64,000 bases of DNA from Lentisphaerota bacterium (GTDB lineage Bacteria; Verrucomicrobiota; Kiritimatiellia; UBA8416; JAIOPI01), in NCBI GenBank assembly GCA_021413965.1, contig JAIOPI010000004.1, positions 186,001 to 250,000 of the forward strand. The letters are read 5' to 3'. The notes under the pieces were generated by a model. That model saw nothing but the letters and a program-made list of their open reading frames with translations, did no database searches and had not been told where the DNA came from. Positions 42,545 to 50,477 of the stretch are shown piece by piece (position 1 is the stretch's first letter; each line of letters begins with the position of its first letter). Position numbers and translations under genes: made by a program.

Positions 42545-43143
42545 TTGTGGCCTCCTGTTCCGTAATACACATTGATGCCCATGGGCACAAAAGCATCCCT
42601 AAAATCAACATGCACGTCCACCACCTCATCCCCAGCCAGCACATCCCCCTCGTCGGCATCCATGACGGCCTGAGCCAGTTTCATCTGGGCATTTTCCTCG
42701 CGAAGGAACACATAGACACCAGCCTGAGTATCCCCAACGGGCACATTGAGTCTGAGCACTGATCCAGGCTCGATGTCCACATGCCACTCCCGCCCCTTCA
42801 TGTGGGCAATCACTGGCGAGCACCCAATCTTTTCAGCGGTCAAGGTGAGGCAGGTTGCAGAATGGTTTTCACTGACAATGCACAGCACCACTGATGACTC
42901 TGGCTCGTAGGCATTGATCATCTCAGCAGCCTCAGCAGGAATCAGTGGATTACCAGCCTCCCAAGGCACATACAGAACGACTGCCTCCACCTTGCCGTCT
43001 TGGTGCTTGGCGAAATTCCCCTCCTGAATGACCACACACCCAACGCCCTGCTGGATGAACCCCTCAAAGGAGAACGATGCGATTGCTTTGTAGAAATCAG
43101 TGCCATCCTTGGCCGTGATTGCTTGCTGTAGGGGTGTGTTCAT
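42541..43143 (-). CDS. Hypothetical protein, paralogue of 37815-38198
   Basis: 200 residues, both ends overlapping its neighbours by ATGA. N-terminal 120 residues are homologous to the 127-residue protein at 37815-38198; the remaining 80 add a beta-rich region ending GDEVVDVHVDFRDAFVPMGI. Coupling with a membrane nuclease and a DUF3883 nuclease suggests a shared function in one system. Family unknown. Confidence 0.6.
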   Translation of the reverse strand: MNTPLQQAITAKDGTDFYKAIASFSFEGFIQQGVGCVVIQEGNFAKHQDGKVEAVVLYVPWEAGNPLIPAEAAEMINAYEPESSVVLCIVSENHSATCLTLTAEKIGCSPVIAHMKGREWHVDIEPGSVLRLNVPVGDTQAGVYVFLREENAQMKLAQAVMDADEGDVLAGDEVVDVHVDFRDAFVPMGINVYYGTGGHK

Positions 43144-43721
43144 GGTGCTCTCTTCGCCATCATCCAGAATCCCCGTCGCTGCTTTTGTGCCTGCTCCAGT
43201 ATGGCCTTGTATTCATCCTGCCTTGGATGGGCAGCAGGGTACTCCACTGCAAGGCCACTCTCCAGCAGGCTCTTGCCCATGTCTCTGCCATCAGCCTCAA
43301 CGTAACCCAACAGGCGACCAAAAGAATCTCTGTGCTCTGGGGATCCAGGAAAAACCAGCCTCACCGTGTTGCCCTTGGTGACGGCCACCGTCCTGTTCTT
43401 GGCCTGCTTGCCGTAGCTCAGTACCTCGTCCTCCTTGAGGCCGAACTCCTTGGCCTGCTGCTGGAGCTTTTTGCCCTCGTGGGTCTCCATGCAGTCAATA
43501 CCCAGCATGCGGACAGTGATTGGGCCACCCTCCCAATCCACCTTGATCGTGTCCCCATCCAGCACATCCAGACAGGCCACGTCGCGGGTGTTCAGGGGTA
43601 CAACAGGAGCAGCTGGTGGCTTGCCGACGAGGTAGCCAATCCCGCCGCCCAGCAGGAGCGTGCCCATGAGCAGCAGGATCAGGAGCCAAGGAGCGATTGC
43701 CCATTTGAGTTTGCTTGTCAT
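43140..43721 (-). CDS. Membrane-anchored staphylococcal-nuclease-like protein
   Basis: 193 residues from ATG 43721, beginning MTSKLKWAIAPWLLILLLMG, one membrane helix. The SNase (OB-fold) domain has CLDVLDGDTIKVDWEGGPIT, VRMLGIDCMETHEG (catalytic Arg, Asp pair of 'R..GID.pE' with Met-Glu-Thr in place of Pro-Glu), then DSFGRLLGYVEADGRDMGKS and KAILEQAQKQRRGFW. Leading gene of a coupled three-gene unit. Membrane-tethered nuclease at the cell surface could degrade incoming DNA (inference). Confidence 0.85.
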   Translation of the reverse strand: MTSKLKWAIAPWLLILLLMGTLLLGGGIGYLVGKPPAAPVVPLNTRDVACLDVLDGDTIKVDWEGGPITVRMLGIDCMETHEGKKLQQQAKEFGLKEDEVLSYGKQAKNRTVAVTKGNTVRLVFPGSPEHRDSFGRLLGYVEADGRDMGKSLLESGLAVEYPAAHPRQDEYKAILEQAQKQRRGFWMMAKRAP

Positions 43722-43808
43722 GATTGACGGTAAGGCATTGAGGCGTAGGATACCAAGGTGCGTGTGGGCCGCCAATGCAGACCACAACGAAGCAAGCTGG
43801 GAGTTATC

Positions 43809-44564
43809 GTGAAGAGAACATGTGCCTCGCTGTTCGTCCTGCTCATCACCTGTGCTGGAAGTTTCGCTGCGGAACTGACAGCAGAGCCACCTGAGCTGAC
43901 CCAGGCACGAAGGATGTTTGAGCAGGCATCCAACTCTGCCCTTCTACCCATCCAGAGGAAGTACGCAAGCGACCTGGATGCTCTGCAGAAACGTCTGGCC
44001 ACCAAGGGCGAACTGGAGGCTGCCCTTGCGGTGAAGGAAGAACGGGAGCGGATCCTTGAGACCATGGAATCCACTTCTGCCCACACCAAGCTATCCACTG
44101 GCATGGAGCGACGAGGCCAGCCAATAAGCATAATGGCTACGGCCACATGCCCCAATGGCAAGCAGACGCCTGATGGCTTGGCCTTTCAGGAAGGCTCTCC
44201 CTTGATTTCTGCAAAGGATTTCAAACCGCCAGTGAAGATCACCTACCTCGTGAAGACAGACTCCACGAACATTCGTCTGGGGTATGCAGCTCAGGAGATC
44301 ATCTTCAATTGGGAGCACAAACCAAACGAACTGAGGATTGGTGGTGGGCCAGCAAACGGACAGCACAGGGCTGGCAAAGGGGGCGTACCAGTCAACCAGT
44401 TCGTTAGAATTGAGCAGGATGTCCAGCCAGACAAGATGACCATCAGTGTTGATGGGGAGGAACGAGCAACATGGTCTGCCGATTTCTCCAACGTGAAGCA
44501 GCCCATCCGTGTCTTCACTGCAAAGAATGCAACCGTAACGGTGAAGGACATCCTGGTTGAGTAA
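43809..44564 (+). CDS. Secreted coiled-coil protein with lectin-like C-domain (PVC-type)
   Basis: 251 residues from GTG 43809 with GGGAG upstream; signal peptide cleaved near Ser-Phe-Ala-Ala. The helical region LLPIQRKYASDLDALQKRLA and TKGELEAALAVKEERERILE is the 'Y...L..L......G.LeAA..v..E...' unit widespread in Planctomycetes and Verrucomicrobia envelope proteins. The C-terminal 140 residues form beta strands with VDGEERATWSADF resembling glucanase-fold domains. Divergent from the SNase unit, 12 bp upstream of another SNase gene. Confidence 0.65.
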   Translation: MKRTCASLFVLLITCAGSFAAELTAEPPELTQARRMFEQASNSALLPIQRKYASDLDALQKRLATKGELEAALAVKEERERILETMESTSAHTKLSTGMERRGQPISIMATATCPNGKQTPDGLAFQEGSPLISAKDFKPPVKITYLVKTDSTNIRLGYAAQEIIFNWEHKPNELRIGGGPANGQHRAGKGGVPVNQFVRIEQDVQPDKMTISVDGEERATWSADFSNVKQPIRVFTAKNATVTVKDILVE

Positions 44565-44575
44565 CTGGAGGCACT

Positions 44576-45070
44576 ATGAGGATCATTTTCATCGCCCTGC
44601 TTGCCTGCTCCACTGCCATTGCCCATGCCGCCACCCTTGAAGGTAAGGTGGTCAAGGTGCTGGATGGTGACACCCTGATCGTTGCTGATGCCACCAATGG
44701 TGAGCACGAGGTGAGGCTACAGGGCATTGATGCACCAGAGGACGATGCCCCCTATGCCCAGCAATCCAGGGATGCCCTCACTGGCATGGTCAATGACGAG
44801 CCCATCATCCTGAAGTGGGAGAAGACAGACAGGCGAGGGAGGCTTCTGGCTGACCTGCATGTGGGGCCAGTCTGGGTCAACATGGACATGATCACCCAAG
44901 GCTGGGCCAAGCATGCCGTGAAGTATTCCAAGGATGTTCAGCTGGCAAACGCTGAACTCTGGGCTCGTCAGCACCAGCTTGGGATTTGGAAGGATGTCCC
45001 ACCACCAGTGGAGCCGCCTGCTGTGGTCTCTACCAATGTGCCCCTGACCATCTTCACACCAGCGAGGTGA
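44576..45070 (+). CDS. Secreted thermonuclease (staphylococcal nuclease family)
   Basis: 164 residues with a cleavable signal peptide (to about Ala-His-Ala). SNase motifs are complete: VVKVLDGDTLIVADATNG, VRLQGIDAPEDDAPYAQQSR, TDRRGRLLADLHVGPVWVNM, with Arg/Asp/Glu catalytic set and the 'R.GR.LA.l' substrate segment. ATG 44576 has GGAGG upstream. Stop overlaps a broken zincin gene. Extracytoplasmic nuclease. Confidence 0.9.
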   Translation: MRIIFIALLACSTAIAHAATLEGKVVKVLDGDTLIVADATNGEHEVRLQGIDAPEDDAPYAQQSRDALTGMVNDEPIILKWEKTDRRGRLLADLHVGPVWVNMDMITQGWAKHAVKYSKDVQLANAELWARQHQLGIWKDVPPPVEPPAVVSTNVPLTIFTPAR

Positions 45071-45408
45071 AAGACCCTCACTACTACCGTATCCTGACCC
45101 GCATCACCAAAGCGGCAGAGCGTTAATGGGCTGGCCTGCTGAAGTCGTTGCCCAAGGATTTCAGGGAGAGGGTCAAGGGCATCGCCATTCGTTTTGAGGA
45201 CAAGCCCAGTGCTGCCCTGTTGGATCAAGGGGTGCCCGAAGAAGCCTTCACCACGACCAGCAGGGATGGCAAGGAGATCACTGTCTTCCTCATGAACCTG
45301 TTTGAACGCCATGGGAAACGGCCAGGGGAATTCAATGAGGAGTTGAGGAAGGTGATGCTGGCGGCTCTGGGCTGTGGCATTGGTACTGACTTGAGCGTAG
45401 ATGAATAG
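45067..45408 (+). pseudogene. Decayed zincin-like peptidase gene (in-frame TAA, HExxH lost)
   Basis: From GTG 45067 (overlapping the SNase stop) 19 codons read to TAA 45124-45126, then the same frame continues WAGLLKSLPKDFRERVKGI, with IRFEDKPSAALLDQGVPEEA and NLFERHGKRPGEFNEELRKV to 45408. This is the 'lP..fr..v..v.i..ed.Ps...l' pattern of small zincin-like (PF06262-type) metallopeptidases, in which HELGH follows the final helix. Here the site reads MLAALGCGIGTDL, with no His-Glu. Stop plus loss of the zinc site indicates a pseudogene; a TTG 45148 restart could still make an inactive 86-residue remnant. Confidence 0.55.
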
Positions 45409-45428
45409 GACAGGAGGAGGACTACGCC

Positions 45429-46454
45429 ATGTTTGAGGAAGTGCAAAGGGCTATTGAACGCTTGGGGAAGCAAATGGAAGTGAATATCACACTGCCCTTG
45501 GATGACGACGGCTACTTTGACAGGAAGTGTCCCCATGGTCGTTGTGGTGCCACCTTCAAAGTGTTGTTTGAGGACTGGAAGGCCAAAGTGGCCAAACACG
45601 CCTACTGCCCTATTTGCCGCCACGACGAGGACGTAGCGAATTGGAACACCGCACAGCAGGAGGAATCCATCAAACGGCAGGGCCTAGCTGCCCTTCAGAA
45701 GACCCTAGATAGGGCACTTGGTGAAGCTGTGAGACAGACAAGGCCTGTTGTCTACGGAGGACTTGCACGCATCGCACTTTCCTACAAGCCTGGGGCAACA
45801 ATAGTGGATATTCCTATCAAGGCGGCTGAAGCCATGCAGTCAAAAGCTACATGCGAAAAGTGTGGCTGCCGATACGGGTCAATTGGCCTGTCCTTCTTCT
45901 GTCCCGCCTGTGGAAACGATTCAACGGTGTCCACCAGCGGTCACATGCTCGGGGAGGTTCGCAAGAAGGTTCAGCACCTTCAGGAGATCCGCACCCAGCT
46001 GACGGTCACCGTTGGCAAAGACTCTGCGGAAAATCTGGTGAGAGACATCAGGGAAGGATGCTTGAAAGACCTTGTGGGGCTATTTCAGCATTTTTCTGAC
46101 CTCCTGTTTGCGACGCTCCCCTATGCCTCATCACACAAGCTGAAGAGGAACACCTTTCAACGCTTGGACGAGGCGAGCACACTGTGGGGGCAGGCTACTG
46201 GCAAGGATTTCGACTCCATCATTTCAGCACCTGATTTCCAGCGTCTTAAATTCTTCTTCCAGAGGCGTCACCTTCTCGAACACAGAAACGGAGTGGTGGA
46301 TCAGGAGTACCTAGACAAGTCAGGTGATCGGTCGTTTTCTGTGGGACAGCGGCTTGTCATTTCTGATGGAGATGTGGCGGGAATGTGCGATCTCGTCACC
46401 CGTTTGTGCTCTGGCATGCAGGCCTCTGTAAAGGGCTCAGCAGTCACCCCATGA
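45429..46454 (+). CDS. Double zinc-ribbon plus HEPN-type protein
   Basis: 341 residues from ATG 45429 (AGGAGGA upstream). The first ribbon is at residues ~34-62 (CPHGRC, CPIC), the second at ~140-160 (CEKCGCRYG, CPACGN). The helical C-terminus contains FFFQRRHLLEHRNGVVDQEY, where RHLLEH gives R-x4-H followed by N-G-V-V-D, the signature of MAE_28990/RiboL-PSP-type HEPN domains. Such ribbon-HEPN proteins are RNA-targeting immune or stress factors in related systems; direct evidence here is only the motif. Confidence 0.6.
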   Translation: MFEEVQRAIERLGKQMEVNITLPLDDDGYFDRKCPHGRCGATFKVLFEDWKAKVAKHAYCPICRHDEDVANWNTAQQEESIKRQGLAALQKTLDRALGEAVRQTRPVVYGGLARIALSYKPGATIVDIPIKAAEAMQSKATCEKCGCRYGSIGLSFFCPACGNDSTVSTSGHMLGEVRKKVQHLQEIRTQLTVTVGKDSAENLVRDIREGCLKDLVGLFQHFSDLLFATLPYASSHKLKRNTFQRLDEASTLWGQATGKDFDSIISAPDFQRLKFFFQRRHLLEHRNGVVDQEYLDKSGDRSFSVGQRLVISDGDVAGMCDLVTRLCSGMQASVKGSAVTP

Positions 46455-46481
46455 GCTGAAAGGTTCGATTCACCGCAGAGA

Positions 46482-46889
46482 CTACTTCAACGTGTCCAGA
46501 AACTTCCCCACGAAATTGCCTTCCTCACTTCCATCCTGAGATGAAATCAACCAGTCAATGATCGTGTGCTCCTCCACCATCATCCTCTGGCCATAGGGGT
46601 AACCAGTGACCACCTGCAGGTGGGTGGCCATGAGCCCAATGATCGTGGTGCCCTCAATGCCCAGCACCTTGATGAATGCATGTTCCCAATGGCCAGAGGT
46701 TGCCCTCAGCCTGATGGTCACGAAGAAGCTGGAGCCTGCTGGCAAGCCCTTGAGGAACCGTTCCTTGACCGCGGCGTAGGTTGCCTTGGCTTTCTGGATG
46801 TGGGGAGCAATGGCCTCTTCGCAGGCATCAGCGTTGATGGCCTGCGGGGTGTCTGCTGGGCCTGAGTATTTGTCGTTCGTGTCCACCAC
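46482..46889 (-). CDS. DUF2314-like protein
   Basis: 135 residues. Helical start (YAAVKERFLKGLPAGSSFFV), then a beta-rich core with GHWEHAFIKVLGIEGTTIIG and TIIDWLISSQDGSEEGNFVG, matching the 'EH.W......G.v......I.DW....dG...Gnf' plan of DUF2314 (YegJ-like). Function of the family is unknown. It lies 3 bp downstream of the U49-like peptidase gene on the same strand and is probably co-transcribed with it. Confidence 0.6.
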   Translation of the reverse strand: MVDTNDKYSGPADTPQAINADACEEAIAPHIQKAKATYAAVKERFLKGLPAGSSFFVTIRLRATSGHWEHAFIKVLGIEGTTIIGLMATHLQVVTGYPYGQRMMVEEHTIIDWLISSQDGSEEGNFVGKFLDTLK

Positions 46890-46892
46890 AGA

Positions 46893-47840
46893 TCATCCAC
46901 CCATCTTCAACTGACTAATTGCGGCCGAAGTTGCATTGAACATGGCCTGAAAATCATCCACCACAGGTGGCAGCGTATACGGCTTCTCGTAGTGAATCGA
47001 CCAGAGACGGTACATGAAGCTCGCAATCCCCCAGTAACTGTCGGTTGAATCAAGGCAGAGCCACCCCAACACATTGCTCAGCCTTTCATCGGGATCGGGA
47101 TGCTCTTGTCCACCACTGAGCGAATCATCAAGCAGCACGATTGAGGCGGAGCCGCAAATGGCACCAAGCTTCAGAGTGCGTCCCTTATGTGAGCCGAACT
47201 GAGCCTGCAATTTCTCACAAGCAAATTCATCGCAGTCGTGCTCCCTACGCTTGGATTCGGCGGGTGATGACGGCCTCGCATCGAGGTGTCCATAGTACTG
47301 ATGCCCAAACTCGTGGAGTAGGATGAAATTCAAGGCAGCGACACACACACCATTTGCGTTTTCGATGCGGGGCCGCAGGTCGTCATGGTACTGTTCGGGA
47401 TTGGGCAAAGAGAGGCTCATTGGTTGGTATCGTTTGGTCAGTGAAAGGCCATACCTAAAAACCTGAAGAGCCCCTTTCACTTCATCAGTGAAAGCCATGA
47501 CGCCTTTGTAGGTGCCATTGTTCATTGGCGTCAGGATGCCTTCCTCAAATCCAACCACCATGGCGTAACAGTTACACCACACGAATTGAATGAACGGTTC
47601 GTACAGATGAATGGCTTTGCTGGGGTCGATCCCTGCGGTATGCACAATGGGGGCCTGCTCCTCATGATATTGGATTCCCTGCTTCAGCCCACCGCTCTGT
47701 ATTTCGTGTTTGGCGTCGGCCAGAAAGTCAGGATACGACTGCTCAAACCAGTCAATGATGTTGTGCTGAAGAACCCGAACAGGAAGAACGCCTTTGTGTT
47801 TCCCAGGCTTGAAGTGGTTATGAGTCTTGATGTCGCTCAT
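46893..47840 (-). CDS. Lit-like (peptidase U49) zinc metallopeptidase
   Basis: 315 residues. FILLHEFGHQYYGHLDARPS holds HExxH plus a further His, and REHDCDEFACEKL gives the downstream Glu/Asp helix (E-x-D-x-D-E-F-A), the metal/substrate layout of U49 peptidases. Family prototype Lit cleaves EF-Tu during T4 late infection. The upstream half (QFVWCNCYAMVVGFEEGILT) is helical and unassigned. No signal peptide. Phage exclusion by abortive infection is the suggested role, by analogy only. Confidence 0.6.
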   Translation of the reverse strand: MSDIKTHNHFKPGKHKGVLPVRVLQHNIIDWFEQSYPDFLADAKHEIQSGGLKQGIQYHEEQAPIVHTAGIDPSKAIHLYEPFIQFVWCNCYAMVVGFEEGILTPMNNGTYKGVMAFTDEVKGALQVFRYGLSLTKRYQPMSLSLPNPEQYHDDLRPRIENANGVCVAALNFILLHEFGHQYYGHLDARPSSPAESKRREHDCDEFACEKLQAQFGSHKGRTLKLGAICGSASIVLLDDSLSGGQEHPDPDERLSNVLGWLCLDSTDSYWGIASFMYRLWSIHYEKPYTLPPVVDDFQAMFNATSAAISQLKMGG

Positions 47841-47883
47841 GCTCGCAGATGCCCTTCATTTGACTATTCCACTGCGTGCGATC

Positions 47884-48153
47884 CTACCTGAGTCCACTGA
47901 GCACCTCAATCACCTTGGAAGGTGGTGCCGTCTCCACCTGAAACAACTGCCCAAGGAACGAATCCAGTTTCCCCCCAGCCAGTGCAGAATTCAGTTTGCT
48001 CCAGAAGCCTTCACTGGGGGTGATCGTCCCCTTCAGGCACTTCGACAGGTACGCCCTTGAGTAGCCTGTGATAGAGCAGAGGTCATGGGCAGCCAAGCCC
48101 GTCCTCATCATGAGCACCGTGAGCAGCTTAAGGTTCATTGCTTGGGCTTCCAT
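47884..48153 (-). CDS. HTH DNA-binding protein
   Basis: 89 residues. MMRTGLAAHDLCSITGYSRA and YLSKCLKGTITPSEGFWSKL form an XRE-like HTH, followed by a helical tail. ATG 48153 follows a GGGGTG stretch; GTG 48168 is possible but less likely. It lies 44 bp upstream of the U49-like peptidase gene on the same strand and may control that unit. Confidence 0.6.
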   Translation of the reverse strand: MEAQAMNLKLLTVLMMRTGLAAHDLCSITGYSRAYLSKCLKGTITPSEGFWSKLNSALAGGKLDSFLGQLFQVETAPPSKVIEVLSGLR

Positions 48154-48299
48154 GGCAGACACCCCCATTCAACAGAATTCAACAGGCTCAGAGCCCTACA
48201 ATGGCATTTCGTGAGCCATGATCTGGTGCGTTTCTATCGCCGCAAGGGGGCACCTGCGAAGATGATTCGGTGGAAAAGGACGAGTGGAACGGAATGAGA

Positions 48300-48632
48300 T
48301 CAGGTGTTGTGAGCTGGGCAGATCCCTGGCTGCTTCCCTGTCATCTCTGAGGCCAGCCAGAGGAGGGTGTCCTCGTCAATCTCTGCAGGCAGGAACCCAG
48401 CCACATTTACCAGCCAGCACCATGCCTTGCTGCATTGATCCAGCACCCTATGGCTGCCCTGCATTGAGATGCACACCTCCCATAGGTGTTCCTTGCCCTC
48501 ATTGCCATGGGAGCCCCACAGCATGCAGCCACAGGAGGCAGCCTCAATGGCTGTCTTGTGCCCGTGGCCGCATGTGCGGGTTCCGCTCAAGGCAAGGTAG
48601 TCAGGCTGGCTGCTCACCTTGGCTGCCCTCAT
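48300..48632 (-). CDS. Cys/His-rich protein, tandem paralogue 2
   Basis: 110 residues from ATG 48632. Shares with the next gene upstream a frame of YxA..G...CGHxHxT..A..CG...WG..G, then SKAWCWLVNV and LLWLASEMTGKQPG. Cys and His positions suggest a zinc fold. Overlaps the upstream paralogue by 32 bp. Family unrecognised. Confidence 0.55.
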   Translation of the reverse strand: MRAAKVSSQPDYLALSGTRTCGHGHKTAIEAASCGCMLWGSHGNEGKEHLWEVCISMQGSHRVLDQCSKAWCWLVNVAGFLPAEIDEDTLLWLASEMTGKQPGICPAHNT

Positions 48633-49092
48633 CAAGCATGTGATCCACGATGCCCTTCAGGTCGGCACCTTGATTAGCCTCTGCTACAACTGCGGGATGA
48701 CCCATTGGTTTTGAGTCTGTTGTTGTGTGTGCCAAGCACTCGTTGTGCCTCAGCCGCTCCACGGTCACCCAATTCTGGCCACGCACAAGTTCGGCGGCAT
48801 ACCAGAGGAGGTCATACTTGCTGCCAGTTCCATGGTAGCACCGAACTTTCCTCAGCCAGCAAAACGCTTCGCTGTAGTCCTTGAGCAGTCCATGGCGGCC
48901 AGCGTCACAGCCCTCTGATGTGTACAGGTTCCAGCCTGGCGATGCGTGCAGGTTCCAGCGTGGTGTCTTGTATCCATCCCCGCAAAATCCCCACTTCGTC
49001 CAACCGCAAACTGCGGCCGACACATCCGTGGGGTGCTTATGCCCACACTTCTCTGAACCCTTCTTCGCAAAGTAGTAGGCAGGATCACTCAT
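48601..49092 (-). CDS. Cys/His-rich protein, tandem paralogue 1
   Basis: 163 residues from ATG 49092; overlaps the end of the RHH gene by 8 bp with GGAGG upstream. The paralogous core is CGHKHPTDVSAAVCGWTKWG, then SEAFCWLRKV and DLLWYAAELVRGQNW, with a longer insertion carrying a repeated NLHASPGWNLYTSEG. The C-terminal 50 residues are acidic. Domain role is unknown; duplication within an operon suggests target-specific variants. Confidence 0.55.
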   Translation of the reverse strand: MSDPAYYFAKKGSEKCGHKHPTDVSAAVCGWTKWGFCGDGYKTPRWNLHASPGWNLYTSEGCDAGRHGLLKDYSEAFCWLRKVRCYHGTGSKYDLLWYAAELVRGQNWVTVERLRHNECLAHTTTDSKPMGHPAVVAEANQGADLKGIVDHMLDEGSQGEQPA

Positions 49093-49294
49093 GGTTGCCT
49101 CCCATGAGGTCAGCCAGCCGCTCCCTGATGATCTCACTCAACGGCCTGTGCTTACGAATGGATTGAATCCGCAGTGCCTCATGCTGCTCTGGTGTGAGCC
49201 GCAACGGATATGTCCGATCTCTTCCATCTGGGCTGCCAGTTACCACCTCACTGGTGATGGTGTTCCTTGCCTTCCTTCTCTTCTTCTCTTTCAT
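49085..49294 (-). CDS. Ribbon-helix-helix protein
   Basis: 69 residues. ATG 49294 has AAGGAGGA upstream. RHH plan: strand TYPLRLTPEQHEALRIQSIR and helix KHRPLSEIIRERLADLMGG. A basic N-terminus (MKEKKRRKAR) fits DNA contact. Related to the RHH protein at 51446-51628. Probably an autoregulator of the leftward operon. Confidence 0.7.
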   Translation of the reverse strand: MKEKKRRKARNTITSEVVTGSPDGRDRTYPLRLTPEQHEALRIQSIRKHRPLSEIIRERLADLMGGNHE

Positions 49295-49584
49295 GATGTC
49301 CTCCTTGTGCAGATGCATATCTGCATGGATGTGCATTCTCAGGAGGACGGATGAATTCCTCTGTGGTGGACGAAAATTGTTTCAGAACGCTGCGGCAGGG
49401 CAGGAGAAGAATGATCAGCCAGCCAGTGTGGCCATGTAGAGAGGACGGTAAGGCACGATTCTGGAACCGATTCCAATTCCTAGGGAAGCATCACCAGCCT
49501 GGATCAGCCCGCCTGTGGTGGCCACGGAGGGGGTGGGGGTAAGGAACGGAAAAGGGGTTCCCTGGTTCAGGGGGAGCCCTGGGG

Positions 49585-50055
49585 CTACGCCTGGGTGGTG
49601 AGGGCTTGCCAGCCTGGGTTCAGTGGATTCCTGAGGATGGCCATGGAGATCAGATCGTCACGACCAATCTCCGTTTCCAAAGGCCAATGATGGGGTGGCA
49701 TCTTGGGGATACCTGACTTGGGAACTGTCCGCCGACCTCTGGAGAAATGCTTCTTGGACTGCTCGTTTTGTACCAGCCGATACAGCATGCCTTCATGGAT
49801 AACGAGTGCGTTATAGGCAAGGTGCCACGAATTGGCCACATGCGTACGAGTGCGGCAGTGGTTCTTCAGGCTGTGGCGATTCCTAGAGGTTGGCCGTGCG
49901 ACTTTCTTGCAGCAGGAATACTGACGAGGGGGGAAGAACCGTCCCTTGCTGTCCACGGTTCCATCAGGATCGTCGAGACCGTACTTGAGCATAAGGTAGT
50001 CCAGTGTGGCCGCTGCCAGCTTCTTGCGGTATGCCAGTACGATCTTGGTGGTCAT
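49585..50055 (-). CDS. Hypothetical protein
   Basis: 156 residues from ATG 50055 (AAAGG upstream). Basic protein with paired cysteines (QYSCCKKVAR) and a His-rich middle (HSLKNHCRTRTHVANSWHLA). Helical N-terminus (LAYRKKLAAATLDYLMLKYG). HNH-nuclease-like features are suggested by the His/Asn/His content but no clear motif can be drawn. The 290 bp downstream (49295-49584) hold no gene I can support. Confidence 0.5.
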   Translation of the reverse strand: MTTKIVLAYRKKLAAATLDYLMLKYGLDDPDGTVDSKGRFFPPRQYSCCKKVARPTSRNRHSLKNHCRTRTHVANSWHLAYNALVIHEGMLYRLVQNEQSKKHFSRGRRTVPKSGIPKMPPHHWPLETEIGRDDLISMAILRNPLNPGWQALTTQA

Positions 50056-50077
50056 GGGGTGCCTTTGCTGCCGCTGT

Positions 50078-50461
50078 TCACAGGAGCTTTGACTCTGATT
50101 CAATCACTATTATCAGGCTATTATCCGTGAAGTTCGGGCCGCTGCTGGCAACGCCAGTGGTGTCCCCATTAAGGAACTGCACAGGACGGTTATGCAGGGA
50201 GCCGATGCCTGGAAAATGAATGCCGTTAATTATGGGGCCATACACAGTATGGAACGCATTAATGTAACAATTGAGTTCACGCTGGTTTGGCGTCGTAAAC
50301 TTGGAGTGCCTCCGCCAAACCCACCTGCCCTTCTTGGTTCTGTGGGGTACATAGCGGTGAATCTCGTAACCTTTCACAGTTGATGGGAATGTGTAGGCCG
50401 CAAAGGTGGGCTCCGCCATAGCTGGCCACACCCCAATTTCGCTTTTCATGCTGGGCTTCAT
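50078..50461 (-). CDS. Hypothetical protein
   Basis: 127 residues from ATG 50461, with GGAG upstream, 16 bp after the radical-SAM-like gene. Basic N-terminal half (HRYVPHRTKKGRWVWRRHSK), Gly/Asn-rich C-terminal half. No family recognised. Ends 22 bp before the next gene of the same operon. Confidence 0.45.
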   Translation of the reverse strand: MKPSMKSEIGVWPAMAEPTFAAYTFPSTVKGYEIHRYVPHRTKKGRWVWRRHSKFTTPNQRELNCYINAFHTVYGPIINGIHFPGIGSLHNRPVQFLNGDTTGVASSGPNFTDNSLIIVIESESKLL

Positions 50462-50477
50462 GCTTTTCTCCGATCCC

